In this document: positions 25,201 to 33,391 of the stretch, one piece after another | How the letters are laid out: each line of letters begins with the position of its first letter | Numbering within the stretch: the stretch's first letter is position 1 | Assembly (NCBI RefSeq): GCF_003993795.1 | Contig: NZ_RWKV01000008.1 | Span: forward strand, 496,001-560,000 | Direction of reading: 5' to 3' | DNA: 64,000 nucleotides | Origin: Aquabacter cavernae | Lineage (GTDB): Bacteria > Pseudomonadota > Alphaproteobacteria > Rhizobiales > Xanthobacteraceae | The notes under the pieces: model-generated | Seen by the model: the letters and a program-made list of their open reading frames with translations, nothing else | What the model was told of the DNA's origin: nothing | Database searches by the model: none | Made by a program: the position numbers and the translations under genes

Positions 25201-27226
25201 GGACGTGGCGCTCTCCGAGCTGACCCTGGCCAACATTTCCACGAAGGACGCCTCGGCGCTCGCCAAGTGGGAAACCGCGCTGTCCGGTACGTCCGGCGGC
25301 GGGGAGACCGGCGGTGGCGAAACTGGCGGTGAAACCGGTGGTGGAGAGACGGGCGGCGAGACGGGTGGCGGCGAGACCGGTGGGGAAACCGGTGGCGGCG
25401 AAACTGGCGGTGGCGAGACCGGTGGTGGAAACACGGGCGGCGGGCATGTGGGCGACGGCGTGAAGACCGTCACCACCATCACCTGGGCCTGGGGCGCCAA
25501 TACCGTGCTCAACTTCGACACGGCGCTGGATGTGCTCGATTTCGGCTGGTTCTCGGCCGACAACTTCACCATCACCGAGGTGAACGGCTCCACCGTCATC
25601 TCCATTCCCTCCAACAACCAGACCTACACCCTTACGGATGTGGCGCTCTCCGAGCTGACCCTGGCCAACATCACGGCCAAGGACGCCTCCGCACTCGCCG
25701 AATGGCAGACGGCCCTGGCCGGCTCCGGCGGTGAAACGGGTGGCGGCGACACGGGCGGGGAAACCGGCGGTGGAGACACTGGCGGCGAGACCGGCGGCGG
25801 CGATACCGGGGGAGAGACCGGTGGCGGCGAGACGGGCGGCGGCGGCGACGATGGCGACGACGATGGCGAAACCGCCTATGCCGATCCGTGGTCGTCCACC
25901 AAGGTCTATGTGGGCGGCGACCGGGCCAGCATCGGCAACCTCGTCTATGAGGCCAATTGGTGGACGCAGGGCATCGATCCCTCGGCCCATAACGGCGCCA
26001 TCGGCAGCGGCCAGGTCTGGACGTTCGTGGGCTATCTGGACGCGACCCCGGTCGTGCCCGATGCGCCGGACGATCTGGTGGCCACCGGCGTGTCAGACGA
26101 CGATCTCACGCTGCGCTGGGATGCGGCCGATGTGGACGGGTTCGGTACGGTCTCGGGCTACCAGATCTACCAGGACGGCGTGCTGATCGGCACCACCAGC
26201 TCCACCTCCTACAAGGTCACCGGCCTTGAGGCGGCCACCACCTACAATTTCTCCGTGGTGGCCATCGATGAGGCGGGCGCCTCCCAGCCCTCGGATCTGC
26301 TGTCGGTGACCACCGACGCGGAAGGCACGTCCCATGACGGCGACAAGAGCTTCTCGCCTTATGTGGACATGTCCCTGACCAGCAGCCAGGGTCTGGTGCA
26401 GATCGTCGAGGATGCGGGCCTTCAGGCGGTGACGCTGGCCTTCCTCCTCTCCTCCGGCACCGACACCATCGGCTGGGGCGGCCACGGCAGCATCACCGAC
26501 GACGATCTCTCCAACGGCACGTCGCTGGGCACCATCATCGGCCAGCTCCAGGCGAACGGCGTGGACGTGACCATCTCGTTCGGCGGTGCCAACGGGCAGG
26601 AAGCGGCCAACACCTTCTCCAGCGTGACCGCGCTGGTGGCGGCCTATCAGTCGGTGATCGACACTTACGGCGTGACGAAGCTGGACTTCGATATCGAGGG
26701 CGCTGCGCTCCCTGATGCCGAGGCCAATTCCATGCGCAACGAGGCGCTGGCTCTTCTCCAGGACAGCAATCCGGGTCTGCAGGTGTCCTACACCCTGCCG
26801 GTCCTGACCGACGGCCTCACCGCCGCGGGCGTCGCCCTGCTGCAGAATGCCATGGCCCACGGCGTGGAGATTTCCTACGTCAACATCATGGCCATGGACT
26901 ACGGCGACTATTACGACACCGGGGACATGGGCGACGACGCCATCTCGGCCGCCGAGGCGACCCTCGCGCAGCTGGATGCCATCGGGCTCGACACCCAAGT
27001 GGTGATCACGCCCATGATCGGCATCAACGACGTGACCAGCGAGATCTTCACGCTGGAGGACGCCCAGCAGCTCGTGGATTACGTGGAGAGCAACGACGAT
27101 ATCGCCGGCATCTCCATGTGGTCGCTGAGCCGCGATAATGGCGATGTGATCGGCTATGTCTCGCCGGTGGGCAGCGGCATCGAGCAGGATCAGTACGCCT
27201 TCAGCGAGATCTTCGGCTACGTCTGA
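22298..27226 (+). CDS. Two-domain GH18 chitinase with repeated small modules and a chitin-binding domain
   Basis: The 1642-residue protein starts with an approximately 80-residue module (ITWAWGQNALLSFN to NNQTYTLSGV). GH18 domain 1 spans about 135-527 and carries the complete catalytic motif DGVDFDWE (Asp269, Asp272, Asp274, Glu276). After a GGETGG linker come two variant modules (about 645-840), a second linker, two near-identical modules (about 910-995 and 1055-1140) with linkers, a CBM5/12-like chitin-binding domain (about 1195-1250, PWSSTKVYVGGDRA to NWWTQG), a fibronectin type III domain (about 1255-1345), and GH18 domain 2 (about 1350-1640) with LDFDIEGA (Asp1463, Asp1465, Glu1467). No Sec or Tat signal is visible; a non-classical or type I route is likely. 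A strong terminator follows. Confidence 0.9.
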   Translation: MVTGTTTKITWAWGQNALLSFNPATDTLDFGWLQGGQFTISEVNGSVVISLPSNNQTYTLSGVTLADLSPANIVALDSGTSQTWATTLAEADAAAPVVVTPVTPTPDVPTTPVTETPETETPATGTGTSETGETAAPRLVGYYPEWGIYGRDFDIADIPASQLTDLVYAFAKIDSSGRVALYDSYAAVEKTFSAADSVDGIADTWDQGLAGNFNQIVELKAINPDLKVSIAVGGWTLSGPFSDVAATEAGREVFATSLVDFLVKYPMFDGVDFDWEYPGGGGLAGNTVRAEDGANYALLLAEVRDQLDALEASTGREYHISVASPAGADKIATFNLEGLAPYVDYFNVMAYDFHGGWETTTGHQAPLYDTIGGNYDVATAVALYLAAGVDPSAIVLGAPMYTRAWSGVSNGGDGGWNAATSGLAPGSFEAGVYDYKDLLQKVLEPGSGWQLYWDDEAQAAYVYNEQLKIFSTIETPASIALKSEWAQSMGLGGMMFWDLSNDATGSAESLLKAAYDSWVLGKSLEEIADASSLTPDVVLGGNGVLDSIVEIDGGETGGETGGGETGGETGGGETGGETGGETGGGETGGETGGETGGETGEGETGGETGGGETGGEHGGHEHGGGETGGGETGGETGGGETGTGGTVYAINISGADISGFDVSKDKISTGANTIHAFIIVDTANGVGFMNPWNGETQIILGVRLADLTVDNFAYIDNAHLREAVSGALAWELGITPAANTVYARSHEVGQVDRVAFDPATDVVSFKYFSSRERLSMTDSSEGVVIADGATGQKLILLGVTIAQLSPENFIFTFTQVREDHLDNQLGFTAPDSQIIPFNIAIAGGGTVTGGTEPDGHEHGGGETGGGETGGGETGGGETGGETGGGETGGETGGGETGGGETGGGHVGDGVKTVTTITWAWGTNTVLNFDTALDVLDFGWFSADNFTITEVNGSTIVSIPSNNQTYTLTDVALSELTLANISTKDASALAKWETALSGTSGGGETGGGETGGETGGGETGGETGGGETGGETGGGETGGGETGGGNTGGGHVGDGVKTVTTITWAWGANTVLNFDTALDVLDFGWFSADNFTITEVNGSTVISIPSNNQTYTLTDVALSELTLANITAKDASALAEWQTALAGSGGETGGGDTGGETGGGDTGGETGGGDTGGETGGGETGGGGDDGDDDGETAYADPWSSTKVYVGGDRASIGNLVYEANWWTQGIDPSAHNGAIGSGQVWTFVGYLDATPVVPDAPDDLVATGVSDDDLTLRWDAADVDGFGTVSGYQIYQDGVLIGTTSSTSYKVTGLEAATTYNFSVVAIDEAGASQPSDLLSVTTDAEGTSHDGDKSFSPYVDMSLTSSQGLVQIVEDAGLQAVTLAFLLSSGTDTIGWGGHGSITDDDLSNGTSLGTIIGQLQANGVDVTISFGGANGQEAANTFSSVTALVAAYQSVIDTYGVTKLDFDIEGAALPDAEANSMRNEALALLQDSNPGLQVSYTLPVLTDGLTAAGVALLQNAMAHGVEISYVNIMAMDYGDYYDTGDMGDDAISAAEATLAQLDAIGLDTQVVITPMIGINDVTSEIFTLEDAQQLVDYVESNDDIAGISMWSLSRDNGDVIGYVSPVGSGIEQDQYAFSEIFGYV
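23952..24235 (+). repeat. GGETGG-encoding minisatellite linker, first copy
   Basis: Irregular repeats of 12-15 bp encode (G)GGETGG units with a single interruption EHGGHEHGG. Similar blocks encoding the same units follow at about 24870-25016, 25297-25446 and 25730-25850 (the last with D replacing E). They separate the globular modules of the chitinase. Codon choice varies from unit to unit. Confidence 0.85.
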
Positions 27227-27265
27227 TCCCCTGGCGCCGGCCTCAACCGGCGCCTCGTGAATACC

Positions 27266-27296
27266 GGCCCGCCGCGTTCGCGCGGCGGGCCTTTTT
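27266..27296 (+). terminator. Strong rho-independent terminator after the chitinase
   Basis: A perfect 11-bp stem, GGCCCGCCGCG / CGCGGCGGGCC, with a TTCG tetraloop is followed at once by TTTTT. It lies 40 bp after the chitinase stop. Confidence 0.93.
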
Positions 27297-27349
27297 GTTG
27301 GCCGCTGCGCCGGGGAGGCCTATGGTGCCGCCCGCGACGGAGGCGGAAC

Positions 27350-28180
27350 ATGAAGACGGTGGTCCTTCCTGGTGGCGAAGCGGTGCCGGCCCTCGGCCAG
27401 GGCACCTGGTATATGGGCGAGCAGGCGGCCCGCGCCGCCGACGAGATCGCCGCCCTGCGGCTCGGCGTGGAGCTGGGCGCCACCCTCATCGACACGGCCG
27501 AGATGTATGGCGACGGGCGCACCGAAAAGCTGGTGGGCGAGGCGCTGGCCGGGCTGCGGGACGAGGTGTTCCTCGTCAGCAAGGTCTATCCGCACAATGC
27601 CAGCCGCCGCGACGTGGTGGCGGCCTGCGAGCGCAGCCTGAAGCGCCTCGGCACGGACCGGCTGGACCTCTATCTCCTCCATTGGCGCGGCAGCCATCCC
27701 TTCGAGGAGACCATCGAAGGTTTCGAGGCGCTCCAGCGGGCGGGCAAGATCCGCCATTGGGGCGTGAGCAATCTCGACACGGACGACATGGAGGAATTGC
27801 TGGATGCGGGCGGCGCGGCCTGCGCGGTGAACCAGATCCTCTACAATCCCAGCCGCCGTGGTCCGGAATTCGATCTCCTGCCGTTCCTCCGGCAGCATTC
27901 CATTCCCGTCATGGCCTACAGCCCCATCGAGCAGGCGGGCCTGCCGCGTGACGGCGCGCTGGGCGCGGTGGCCCGCAAGCACGGGGTGGACCCCTATCAG
28001 GTGGCGCTCGCCTGGGTGATGCGCACGCCTGATGTCATCGCCATCCCGAAGGCATCCCGCGCGGCCCATGTGCGGGCGAACGTGGCGGCGGCGGACCTTG
28101 TTCTGGATGCCGACGATCTGAAGGCCATCGACGCCGACTTCCGCCCGCCCACCCGCAAGCGCGGGCTGGAGATGCTTTAG
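27350..28180 (+). CDS. Aldo/keto reductase
   Basis: The 276-residue protein has the NADPH-dependent aldo/keto reductase fold and tetrad: Asp48 and Tyr53 in DTAEMYG, Lys78 in LVSKVYP, and His111 in YLLHWRGS. Cofactor-binding motif IPKAS is at about 230. It most resembles the short DkgA/YtbE-type enzymes. Substrate cannot be assigned. A GGAGG-like site precedes the ATG at 27350. It lies alone between the chitinase terminator and an intergenic repeat. Confidence 0.9.
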   Translation: MKTVVLPGGEAVPALGQGTWYMGEQAARAADEIAALRLGVELGATLIDTAEMYGDGRTEKLVGEALAGLRDEVFLVSKVYPHNASRRDVVAACERSLKRLGTDRLDLYLLHWRGSHPFEETIEGFEALQRAGKIRHWGVSNLDTDDMEELLDAGGAACAVNQILYNPSRRGPEFDLLPFLRQHSIPVMAYSPIEQAGLPRDGALGAVARKHGVDPYQVALAWVMRTPDVIAIPKASRAAHVRANVAAADLVLDADDLKAIDADFRPPTRKRGLEML

Positions 28181-28220
28181 GGGGGCTGCGAGGCGGCTGG
28201 GCTGAAAGAAGCGCCCTGTC

Positions 28221-28352
28221 TTTCCCCCTCCCAACCCTCCCCCGCAAGCGGGAGAGGGCTATGACGCACGCCAATTGTGAGGGCGCGCGTGCCTTCCACT
28301 GGCACAACAGGTTCCCTCTCCCGCGTGCGGGGGAGGGGTAGGGAGGGGGAAA
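28221..28352. repeat. Long inverted-repeat intergenic element (REP/MITE-like)
   Basis: The two ends are near-perfect inverted copies: TTTCCCCCTCCCAACCCTCC at the left and GGGGAGGGGTAGGGAGGGGG plus AAA at the right. Inner arms CCGCAAGCGGGAGAGGG and CCCTCTCCCGCGTGCGG also pair. It sits between the convergent aldo/keto reductase and protease genes. Elements of this kind are widespread in alphaproteobacterial intergenic DNA and might also act as a bidirectional terminator. Confidence 0.8.
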
Positions 28353-28360
28353 TCGCCCCC

Positions 28361-29071
28361 TCAGCGCGCCGGGCCGCGTAGGATCAGCTTGTCGCCGTCG
28401 ATCTGGAACCCGGCGAGGCGGGAGAGGAAGGTCATGCCCAGCAGGCTGGTGCGCAGCGCGCCTGGAGCGGATACCAGCGCCCGTACGTTGGTTTCGCTGA
28501 TCGACCCCACGGCGACCGTGCGCAGCGTCACTGACGCGGCCCGTGTGCGGCCGTTGGCGGTGTCCACGGGAACGTCGTAGCGCAGCCCGTCCGGAGCGAT
28601 GCCGGCCGCCCGCGCGTCGTCCTGGGTGAGCACCACCACCGAGGCGCCGGTATCCAGCATGAATGTGATCGGGGCGCCGTTCACCAGCGCGTTCACCGCG
28701 AAGCTGCCACTGCCGCTGCGCGTGATCTCCACCGTGCGTGCATCCACCGACACGGCCATGCCCGGCACCATCTCGCCCAGCACGCGCTGTCCCACCTCCT
28801 GGAGCGGCGCGCGATAGGTATAGGCCACCGCCAGAACCGCCGCGATGACCGCCCAGAAGGCGAAGGCCTTCGCCATGTCCCCGGCCTTGCCCGCGAACAT
28901 GCGCCAGGCGGTGGCGCCGATGACGCTGATGAGCGCGACCGACACCACCATGTGGCCGAACTGATCCAGGGAAAGGCCGAACACCTCGCCCTCGCCGTGA
29001 AAAATCACCAGAATGGCGAGCCCGACGCCGATGAAGCCGAGGAGCAGCCAGAGGAAACGATCGCCGCGCAT
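28361..29071 (-). CDS. Membrane-anchored retropepsin-like aspartic protease (TIGR02281 type)
   Basis: The 236-residue protein has helices at about 5-24, 40-60 and 68-88, then a soluble domain with the single-chain retropepsin motif FMLDTGAS (Asp140) and the later strand pair SLLGMTFLSRL. This is the clan AA family TIGR02281 common in alphaproteobacteria, thought to act as a homodimer in the periplasm. The ATG at 29071 overlaps the stop of the upstream DUF1289 gene in a TGATG, so the two are translationally coupled. Substrate unknown. Confidence 0.85.
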   Translation of the reverse strand: MRGDRFLWLLLGFIGVGLAILVIFHGEGEVFGLSLDQFGHMVVSVALISVIGATAWRMFAGKAGDMAKAFAFWAVIAAVLAVAYTYRAPLQEVGQRVLGEMVPGMAVSVDARTVEITRSGSGSFAVNALVNGAPITFMLDTGASVVVLTQDDARAAGIAPDGLRYDVPVDTANGRTRAASVTLRTVAVGSISETNVRALVSAPGALRTSLLGMTFLSRLAGFQIDGDKLILRGPAR

Positions 29072-29277
29072 CAATCGGGTATCCGGTCAACGTCGCGTGC
29101 CCGCAGCACCTTCAGGCGCGCGGGCAGGGAGCGGATGATGGTCATCCGCCGTTCGGGCGACATGGAGATCCAGGAGCCGATTTCCTGGAGCGAGCGCCCG
29201 CAGCCCGTGCACAGGCTGCTGGCCGGATCCACCACGCACACCTTGATGCAGGGTGTCTTGATGGAAGGTTGGGTCAT
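29071..29277 (-). CDS. DUF1289 small cysteine-rich protein
   Basis: The 68-residue product has the DUF1289 pattern: TPCIKVCVVDPASSLCTGCGRSLQEI, with four cysteines suggesting a metal site, then a W and the segment MSPERRMTII. The family often lies next to Fe-S or redox genes, but its role is unknown. Start chosen at the ATG 29277. It overlaps the downstream protease gene. Confidence 0.85.
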   Translation of the reverse strand: MTQPSIKTPCIKVCVVDPASSLCTGCGRSLQEIGSWISMSPERRMTIIRSLPARLKVLRARDVDRIPD

Positions 29278-29303
29278 CGCGCCTCGTTCACTGCAGGCCT
29301 CGT

Positions 29304-30104
29304 TCACTGCACACGGGCGAAGATAAGAACGCCCAGCAGGATCGCAATCTCCGCCACCTGCTGCGTGGCGCCCGCCACGTCGCCGGTCTGGCCGCCGATC
29401 AGCCGATTAGCCAGCCGATGGAAGAACAGCCAGGAGAGCAGGGGGGCGATGAGGCCCGCGAAGGCGGCGCTGACGCCAACGGTGGGCACAAGGGTAAGGG
29501 CCACCACGAGCCCGCCCGCCAGCAGGCATCCCACCATGCCGTCCGGCCCCGGCACACCGGCGCTGGCGCCCGAGCCGTCCGTGCGGGCCGCAGGAAGGCT
29601 CTGAAGCAGGAGAATGCCCGCCGCGCGCGATCCCGCGGCGGCGGCCACCATCACGCACACCGTGCGCAAGGGGCCGACAAGGTCCATGAGCGCCGCAAGG
29701 GCGGTGACCCGCAGCAGAAGGGAGAGCACCAGGGCCGCCCCGCCATAGGTGCCGATGCGGCTGTCACGCAGGATGGCGAGCCGCGCCTCCACGGTCCGTC
29801 CGCCGCCCAGGCCGTCCGCCGTGTCCGCGAGGCCGTCCTCGTGGAAAGCGCCCGTGGCCATGACCAAAGCGGTCACGGCGAGGCCCGCGCAGATGAGCGG
29901 CGGCAGCCCCGCCCAGCGGGCCGCCAGGAGGACGAGGCCGCAGAGCAGCGCGATCACCGCCCCCGCCAGGGGAATCGCATAGGCGATGCGCGGCAGGACC
30001 GGCGGTGCGTAGGGATCGGCCTCGCCGGGGAGTGCGGGAACCGGCAGGCGCGAGAAGAAGCGCAGCGCCGCGGCGACGTCCCGAACCATCTTGAAATCCC
30101 GCAT
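29304..30104 (-). CDS. cobS: Adenosylcobinamide-GDP ribazoletransferase (cobalamin synthase)
   Basis: The 266-residue integral membrane protein carries the signature GAFHEDGLADTADGLGGG of CobS/CobV, the acidic metal-binding motif of this family. It joins adenosyl-GDP-cobinamide to alpha-ribazole in the last steps of B12 synthesis. With the riboswitch-controlled cobalt uptake genes 8 kb away this supports B12 synthesis by the organism. The usual partner cobT is not adjacent in this window. A 26-bp gap separates it from the downstream DUF1289 gene, so the three minus-strand genes may be one operon. Confidence 0.92.
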   Translation of the reverse strand: MRDFKMVRDVAAALRFFSRLPVPALPGEADPYAPPVLPRIAYAIPLAGAVIALLCGLVLLAARWAGLPPLICAGLAVTALVMATGAFHEDGLADTADGLGGGRTVEARLAILRDSRIGTYGGAALVLSLLLRVTALAALMDLVGPLRTVCVMVAAAAGSRAAGILLLQSLPAARTDGSGASAGVPGPDGMVGCLLAGGLVVALTLVPTVGVSAAFAGLIAPLLSWLFFHRLANRLIGGQTGDVAGATQQVAEIAILLGVLIFARVQ

Positions 30105-30296
30105 GTTCCGGTCCCGTGGCTTGCTGGCGGCAGATGTCCTTGGGACCCTTATTCGGCCGGAAGGTCAAGCCTGTGCGATCAGCGCTGCTGCGCGTTTGCA
30201 TTCCCGGGCGCCACCAGTATAGTCCCGGCCGCTTCGCAAGGTCGCCGCCGAGGGCGAGTGGCCATGTCAATTCCATTCTGAAGAACGAGGGACACC

Positions 30297-30641
30297 ATGT
30301 TCATTACCCCCGCTTTCGCCCAGGGCGCTTCGGCTGCCGGCGGCGGGACCGACATGCTGATCCAGCTCGCTCCGTTCCTGCTGATCTTCGTGGTGATGTA
30401 TTTCCTGATCCTGCGCCCGCAGCAGAAGAAGGCGAAGGCGCACCAGGAAATGGTCAACTCGCTGCGGCGCGGCGACGTGGTGATCACCTCCGGCGGTCTC
30501 GTGGGCAAGGTCGCGCGCGTCGTTGACGAAGCCGAAGTCGAACTGCAGATCGCGGACAATGTGAAGGTCCGCCAGCTGCGCGCCCACATCTCCATGGTCC
30601 GCTCCAAGGGCGAGCCCGCCAAGGACGAGACGCCGGCCTGA
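30297..30641 (+). CDS. yajC: Preprotein translocase subunit YajC
   Basis: The 114-residue protein has one helix (LIQLAPFLLIFVVMYFLILRPQQKK) followed by the conserved domain with RRGDVVITSGGLVGKV. It forms a subcomplex with SecD and SecF that aids Sec-dependent export. It is the first gene of yajC-secD-secF; secD begins 20 bp after its stop. Confidence 0.95.
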   Translation: MFITPAFAQGASAAGGGTDMLIQLAPFLLIFVVMYFLILRPQQKKAKAHQEMVNSLRRGDVVITSGGLVGKVARVVDEAEVELQIADNVKVRQLRAHISMVRSKGEPAKDETPA

Positions 30642-30661
30642 TCCGGCGGCGCTGAAAGACC

Positions 30662-32269
30662 ATGCTGCACTTCTCCCGGTTCAAGACGCTCGCGATTCTG
30701 GGAATCACCTTCCTCGGAATCCTGTTCGCGCTTCCCAATGTCCTGCCGAACAGCGTCGTGCAGGCCCTGCCGCACTGGCTGGCCTCAAGCCGGGTCACGC
30801 TCGGCCTCGATTTGCAGGGCGGCTCCCATATCCTCCTGGAGGTGGATGGGGCCGCGCTGCGCAAGGAGCGCGCCGAGCAGGTGCGCGACGAGGTGCGCAA
30901 GGTTCTGCGTGATGCCCGCATCGGCTATACGGGCCTCGCGATCCGCGACGTGACCGTGCAGCTGCGCCTGCGCGATCCCGCCGACACCGACAAGGCCGTG
31001 GCGGAGCTGCGCAAGCTCGCCGCGCCCATCACCACCAACCTGCTGGGCGGCGGCACCGGCGAGATGGATCTCACCGTCTCGCCCGGCTCCGACGGCCAGG
31101 TGAGCGTCTCGCTCACCGAGGCGGGGCTGAATGCCCGCGTTCGCTCGGCGGTGGACCAGTCCATCGAGATCATCCGCCGCCGTATCGACCAGCTCGGCAC
31201 GGTGGAGCCCAACATCCAGCGCCAGGGCGCGGACCGCATCCTGGTCCAGGTGCCCGGCCTGCAGGATCCCCAGCGCCTGAAGGCGCTGCTGGGCCAGACC
31301 GCCAAGCTGTCCTTCCGCATGGTGGACCAGTCCATGTCGCCCCAGCAGGCCATGGACGGGCGCCCGCCCGTGGATTCGGAAGTGCTGCGCGGCCAGGACG
31401 GCACGCCCTATCTGGTCGAGAAGCAGGTGCGCGTCTCCGGCGAGGACCTGACCGACGCCCAGCCGGGCTTCGACCAGCAGACCAGCCAGCCGCTCGTCAC
31501 CTTCCGCTTCAATTCCAACGGTGCCCGCCGCTTCGCCACCACCACCCAGGACGCGGTCGGCCGGCCCTTCGCCATCGTGCTCGACAATCAGGTGATCTCC
31601 GCCCCGGTGATCCGCGAGCCCATCATGGGCGGGTCGGGCCAGATTTCCGGCAGCTTCACCGTCCAGCAGGCCAACGACCTCGCCATCCTGCTGCGTGCCG
31701 GCGCGCTGCCCGCGCCGCTGAAGGTGATGGAAGAGCGCACCGTGGGTCCGAGCCTCGGCCAGGATTCCATCGAGGCGGGCAAGACGGCGGCCTTCGTGGC
31801 GGCCGGCCTCGTGGCCGTGTTCATGCTGGCGGTCTACGGCCTGTTCGGCATGTTCGCGCTCATCGCGCTCGCCGTCCACATCACGCTCATGTTCGCCCTG
31901 CAGTCCATCCTGGGCGCGACGCTGACCCTGCCGGGCATCGCCGGCGTGGTGCTCACCATCGGCATGGCGGTGGATTCCAACGTCGTCATCTTCGAGCGTA
32001 TCCGCGACGAAGCGCGCGAGGGGCGCTCCGCCATCTCCGCCATCGACAAGGGCTTCGTGCAGGCGCTGGGCACCATCCTGGACGCCAACATCACCGCGCT
32101 CGCCACCGGCGTGATCCTGTTCCTGCTCGGCGGCTCCGGCCCCGTGCGCGGGTTCGCCGTCACCTACATCCTCGGCCTTCTGACCACCGTATTCACCGCC
32201 TATACGCTGACGCGTCTCATGATCGCGTGGTGGGTGAAGTGGCGGCGCCCGGCCAAGCTGCCCATTTGA
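30662..32269 (+). CDS. secD: Protein translocase subunit SecD
   Basis: The 535-residue protein has an N-terminal helix, the motif GLDLQGGSHILLEVD, the large periplasmic P1 region with the RRRIDQLGTVEP block, and five C-terminal helices with the conserved GMAVDSNVVIFERIRDE and DANITALATGVILF. It uses the proton gradient to help complete protein translocation at SecYEG. It is followed 10 bp later by secF. Confidence 0.96.
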   Translation: MLHFSRFKTLAILGITFLGILFALPNVLPNSVVQALPHWLASSRVTLGLDLQGGSHILLEVDGAALRKERAEQVRDEVRKVLRDARIGYTGLAIRDVTVQLRLRDPADTDKAVAELRKLAAPITTNLLGGGTGEMDLTVSPGSDGQVSVSLTEAGLNARVRSAVDQSIEIIRRRIDQLGTVEPNIQRQGADRILVQVPGLQDPQRLKALLGQTAKLSFRMVDQSMSPQQAMDGRPPVDSEVLRGQDGTPYLVEKQVRVSGEDLTDAQPGFDQQTSQPLVTFRFNSNGARRFATTTQDAVGRPFAIVLDNQVISAPVIREPIMGGSGQISGSFTVQQANDLAILLRAGALPAPLKVMEERTVGPSLGQDSIEAGKTAAFVAAGLVAVFMLAVYGLFGMFALIALAVHITLMFALQSILGATLTLPGIAGVVLTIGMAVDSNVVIFERIRDEAREGRSAISAIDKGFVQALGTILDANITALATGVILFLLGGSGPVRGFAVTYILGLLTTVFTAYTLTRLMIAWWVKWRRPAKLPI

Positions 32270-32279
32270 AGGCGCGCCC

Positions 32280-33380
32280 ATGCCCTTGATCGACTATATC
32301 CCGGCGCAGACCAATATCGGCTTCATGCGCCTGCGCCATGTGACGTTCCCGCTTTCGGCGGGAATCATGGTCATCGCTGTCGCCGTCTTCTTCGCGTTCG
32401 GCTTCAACCTCGGCATCGACTTCCGGGGCGGTACCCTCATCGAGGCCCAGTCCAGCCAGGAGCGGGCGGAACTCGGGTCCCTGCGCGAGCACCTCACCGA
32501 TCTCGACCTCGGCGACGTGCAGATCCAGGAATTCGGCTCGCCGCGTGACGTGCTCATCCGCGTGGGTGAGTTCGGCACCACGGAAGAGGCGCAGCAGGCC
32601 ATCATCGGCAAGATCACCGGTGCGCTCGGCAGCGAATATTCCGTGCGCCGCGTGGAGACCGTGGGTCCCAGCGTCTCCGGCGAACTGGTGCGCCAGTCGG
32701 TGGTGGCGCTCATCCTGGGCGCCGTGGCGGTGCTGATCTATCTGTGGTTCCGCTTCGAGTGGCAGTTCGCCGTGGGCGCGCTGGTCACCACGGCCCACGA
32801 TATCTTCGTCACCCTGATGTTCTACTCGATCCTCGGGCTGGACTTCGACCTCACCTCCATCGCGGCCATCCTCACCATCATGGGCTATTCGCTCAACGAT
32901 ACGGTGGTGGTGTATGACCGCATCCGCGAGATGCTGCGTCGCTACAAGAAGATGCCCATGCCGGAGATGCTCGATCTCTCGGTGAACGCCACCTTCTCGC
33001 GAACCGTCATCGTCTCGCTGACCACCTTCCTCGCCTGTCTCGCGCTGTATCTGTTCGGCGGCGAGGTGCTGCGCGGCTTCTCGCTGGCCATGACGGTGGG
33101 CGTGGTGATCGGCACCTATTCCACCATCTTCGTGGCGGCGCCCATGCTCATCCATCTGGGCCTGCGCGCCAGCGCGGTTGGGGAAAAGCCGCAGCCCAAG
33201 GCGGAAGAGGGCGAGATCATCCCGCCCGGCGTGGACACGAGCGCCATTGAAGCTACGGCTCCGGTCGTGGCGTCTTCGGCACCGGCGCCTGCACCGGCTC
33301 CCACTCCTGCGCCTGCTGCTCCGGCGGGTGGCGCGGGGCGCCGCACCGGCAAGGGCCGCGGCCGCCCGGCGCGCGGCTGA
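32280..33380 (+). CDS. secF: Protein translocase subunit SecF
   Basis: The 366-residue protein has the family motifs GIDFRGGTLIEA, VGPSVSGELV, MGYSLNDTVVVYDRIRE and VNATFSRTVIVSLTTFLA over six helices. Beyond the usual end it carries a low-complexity Ala/Pro tail of about 60 residues (APAPAPTPAPAAPAGG) ending in a basic GRRTGKGRGR segment. SecD and SecF are separate polypeptides here. Confidence 0.95.
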   Translation: MPLIDYIPAQTNIGFMRLRHVTFPLSAGIMVIAVAVFFAFGFNLGIDFRGGTLIEAQSSQERAELGSLREHLTDLDLGDVQIQEFGSPRDVLIRVGEFGTTEEAQQAIIGKITGALGSEYSVRRVETVGPSVSGELVRQSVVALILGAVAVLIYLWFRFEWQFAVGALVTTAHDIFVTLMFYSILGLDFDLTSIAAILTIMGYSLNDTVVVYDRIREMLRRYKKMPMPEMLDLSVNATFSRTVIVSLTTFLACLALYLFGGEVLRGFSLAMTVGVVIGTYSTIFVAAPMLIHLGLRASAVGEKPQPKAEEGEIIPPGVDTSAIEATAPVVASSAPAPAPAPTPAPAAPAGGAGRRTGKGRGRPARG

Positions 33381-33391
33381 GGGCCCGGGCC

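Noticed and set aside
22211-25990. Open frame of 1259 codons opposite the chitinase gene
   Set aside because: The translation is repetitive and compositionally skewed with no recognisable fold, whereas the plus strand encodes complete GH18 motifs.
29281-29312. Direct repeat GCCTCGTTCACTGCA before the DUF1289 gene considered as an operator
   Set aside because: It overlaps the end of cobS and the short gap before DUF1289; two short copies in 32 bp are more simply a small local duplication.
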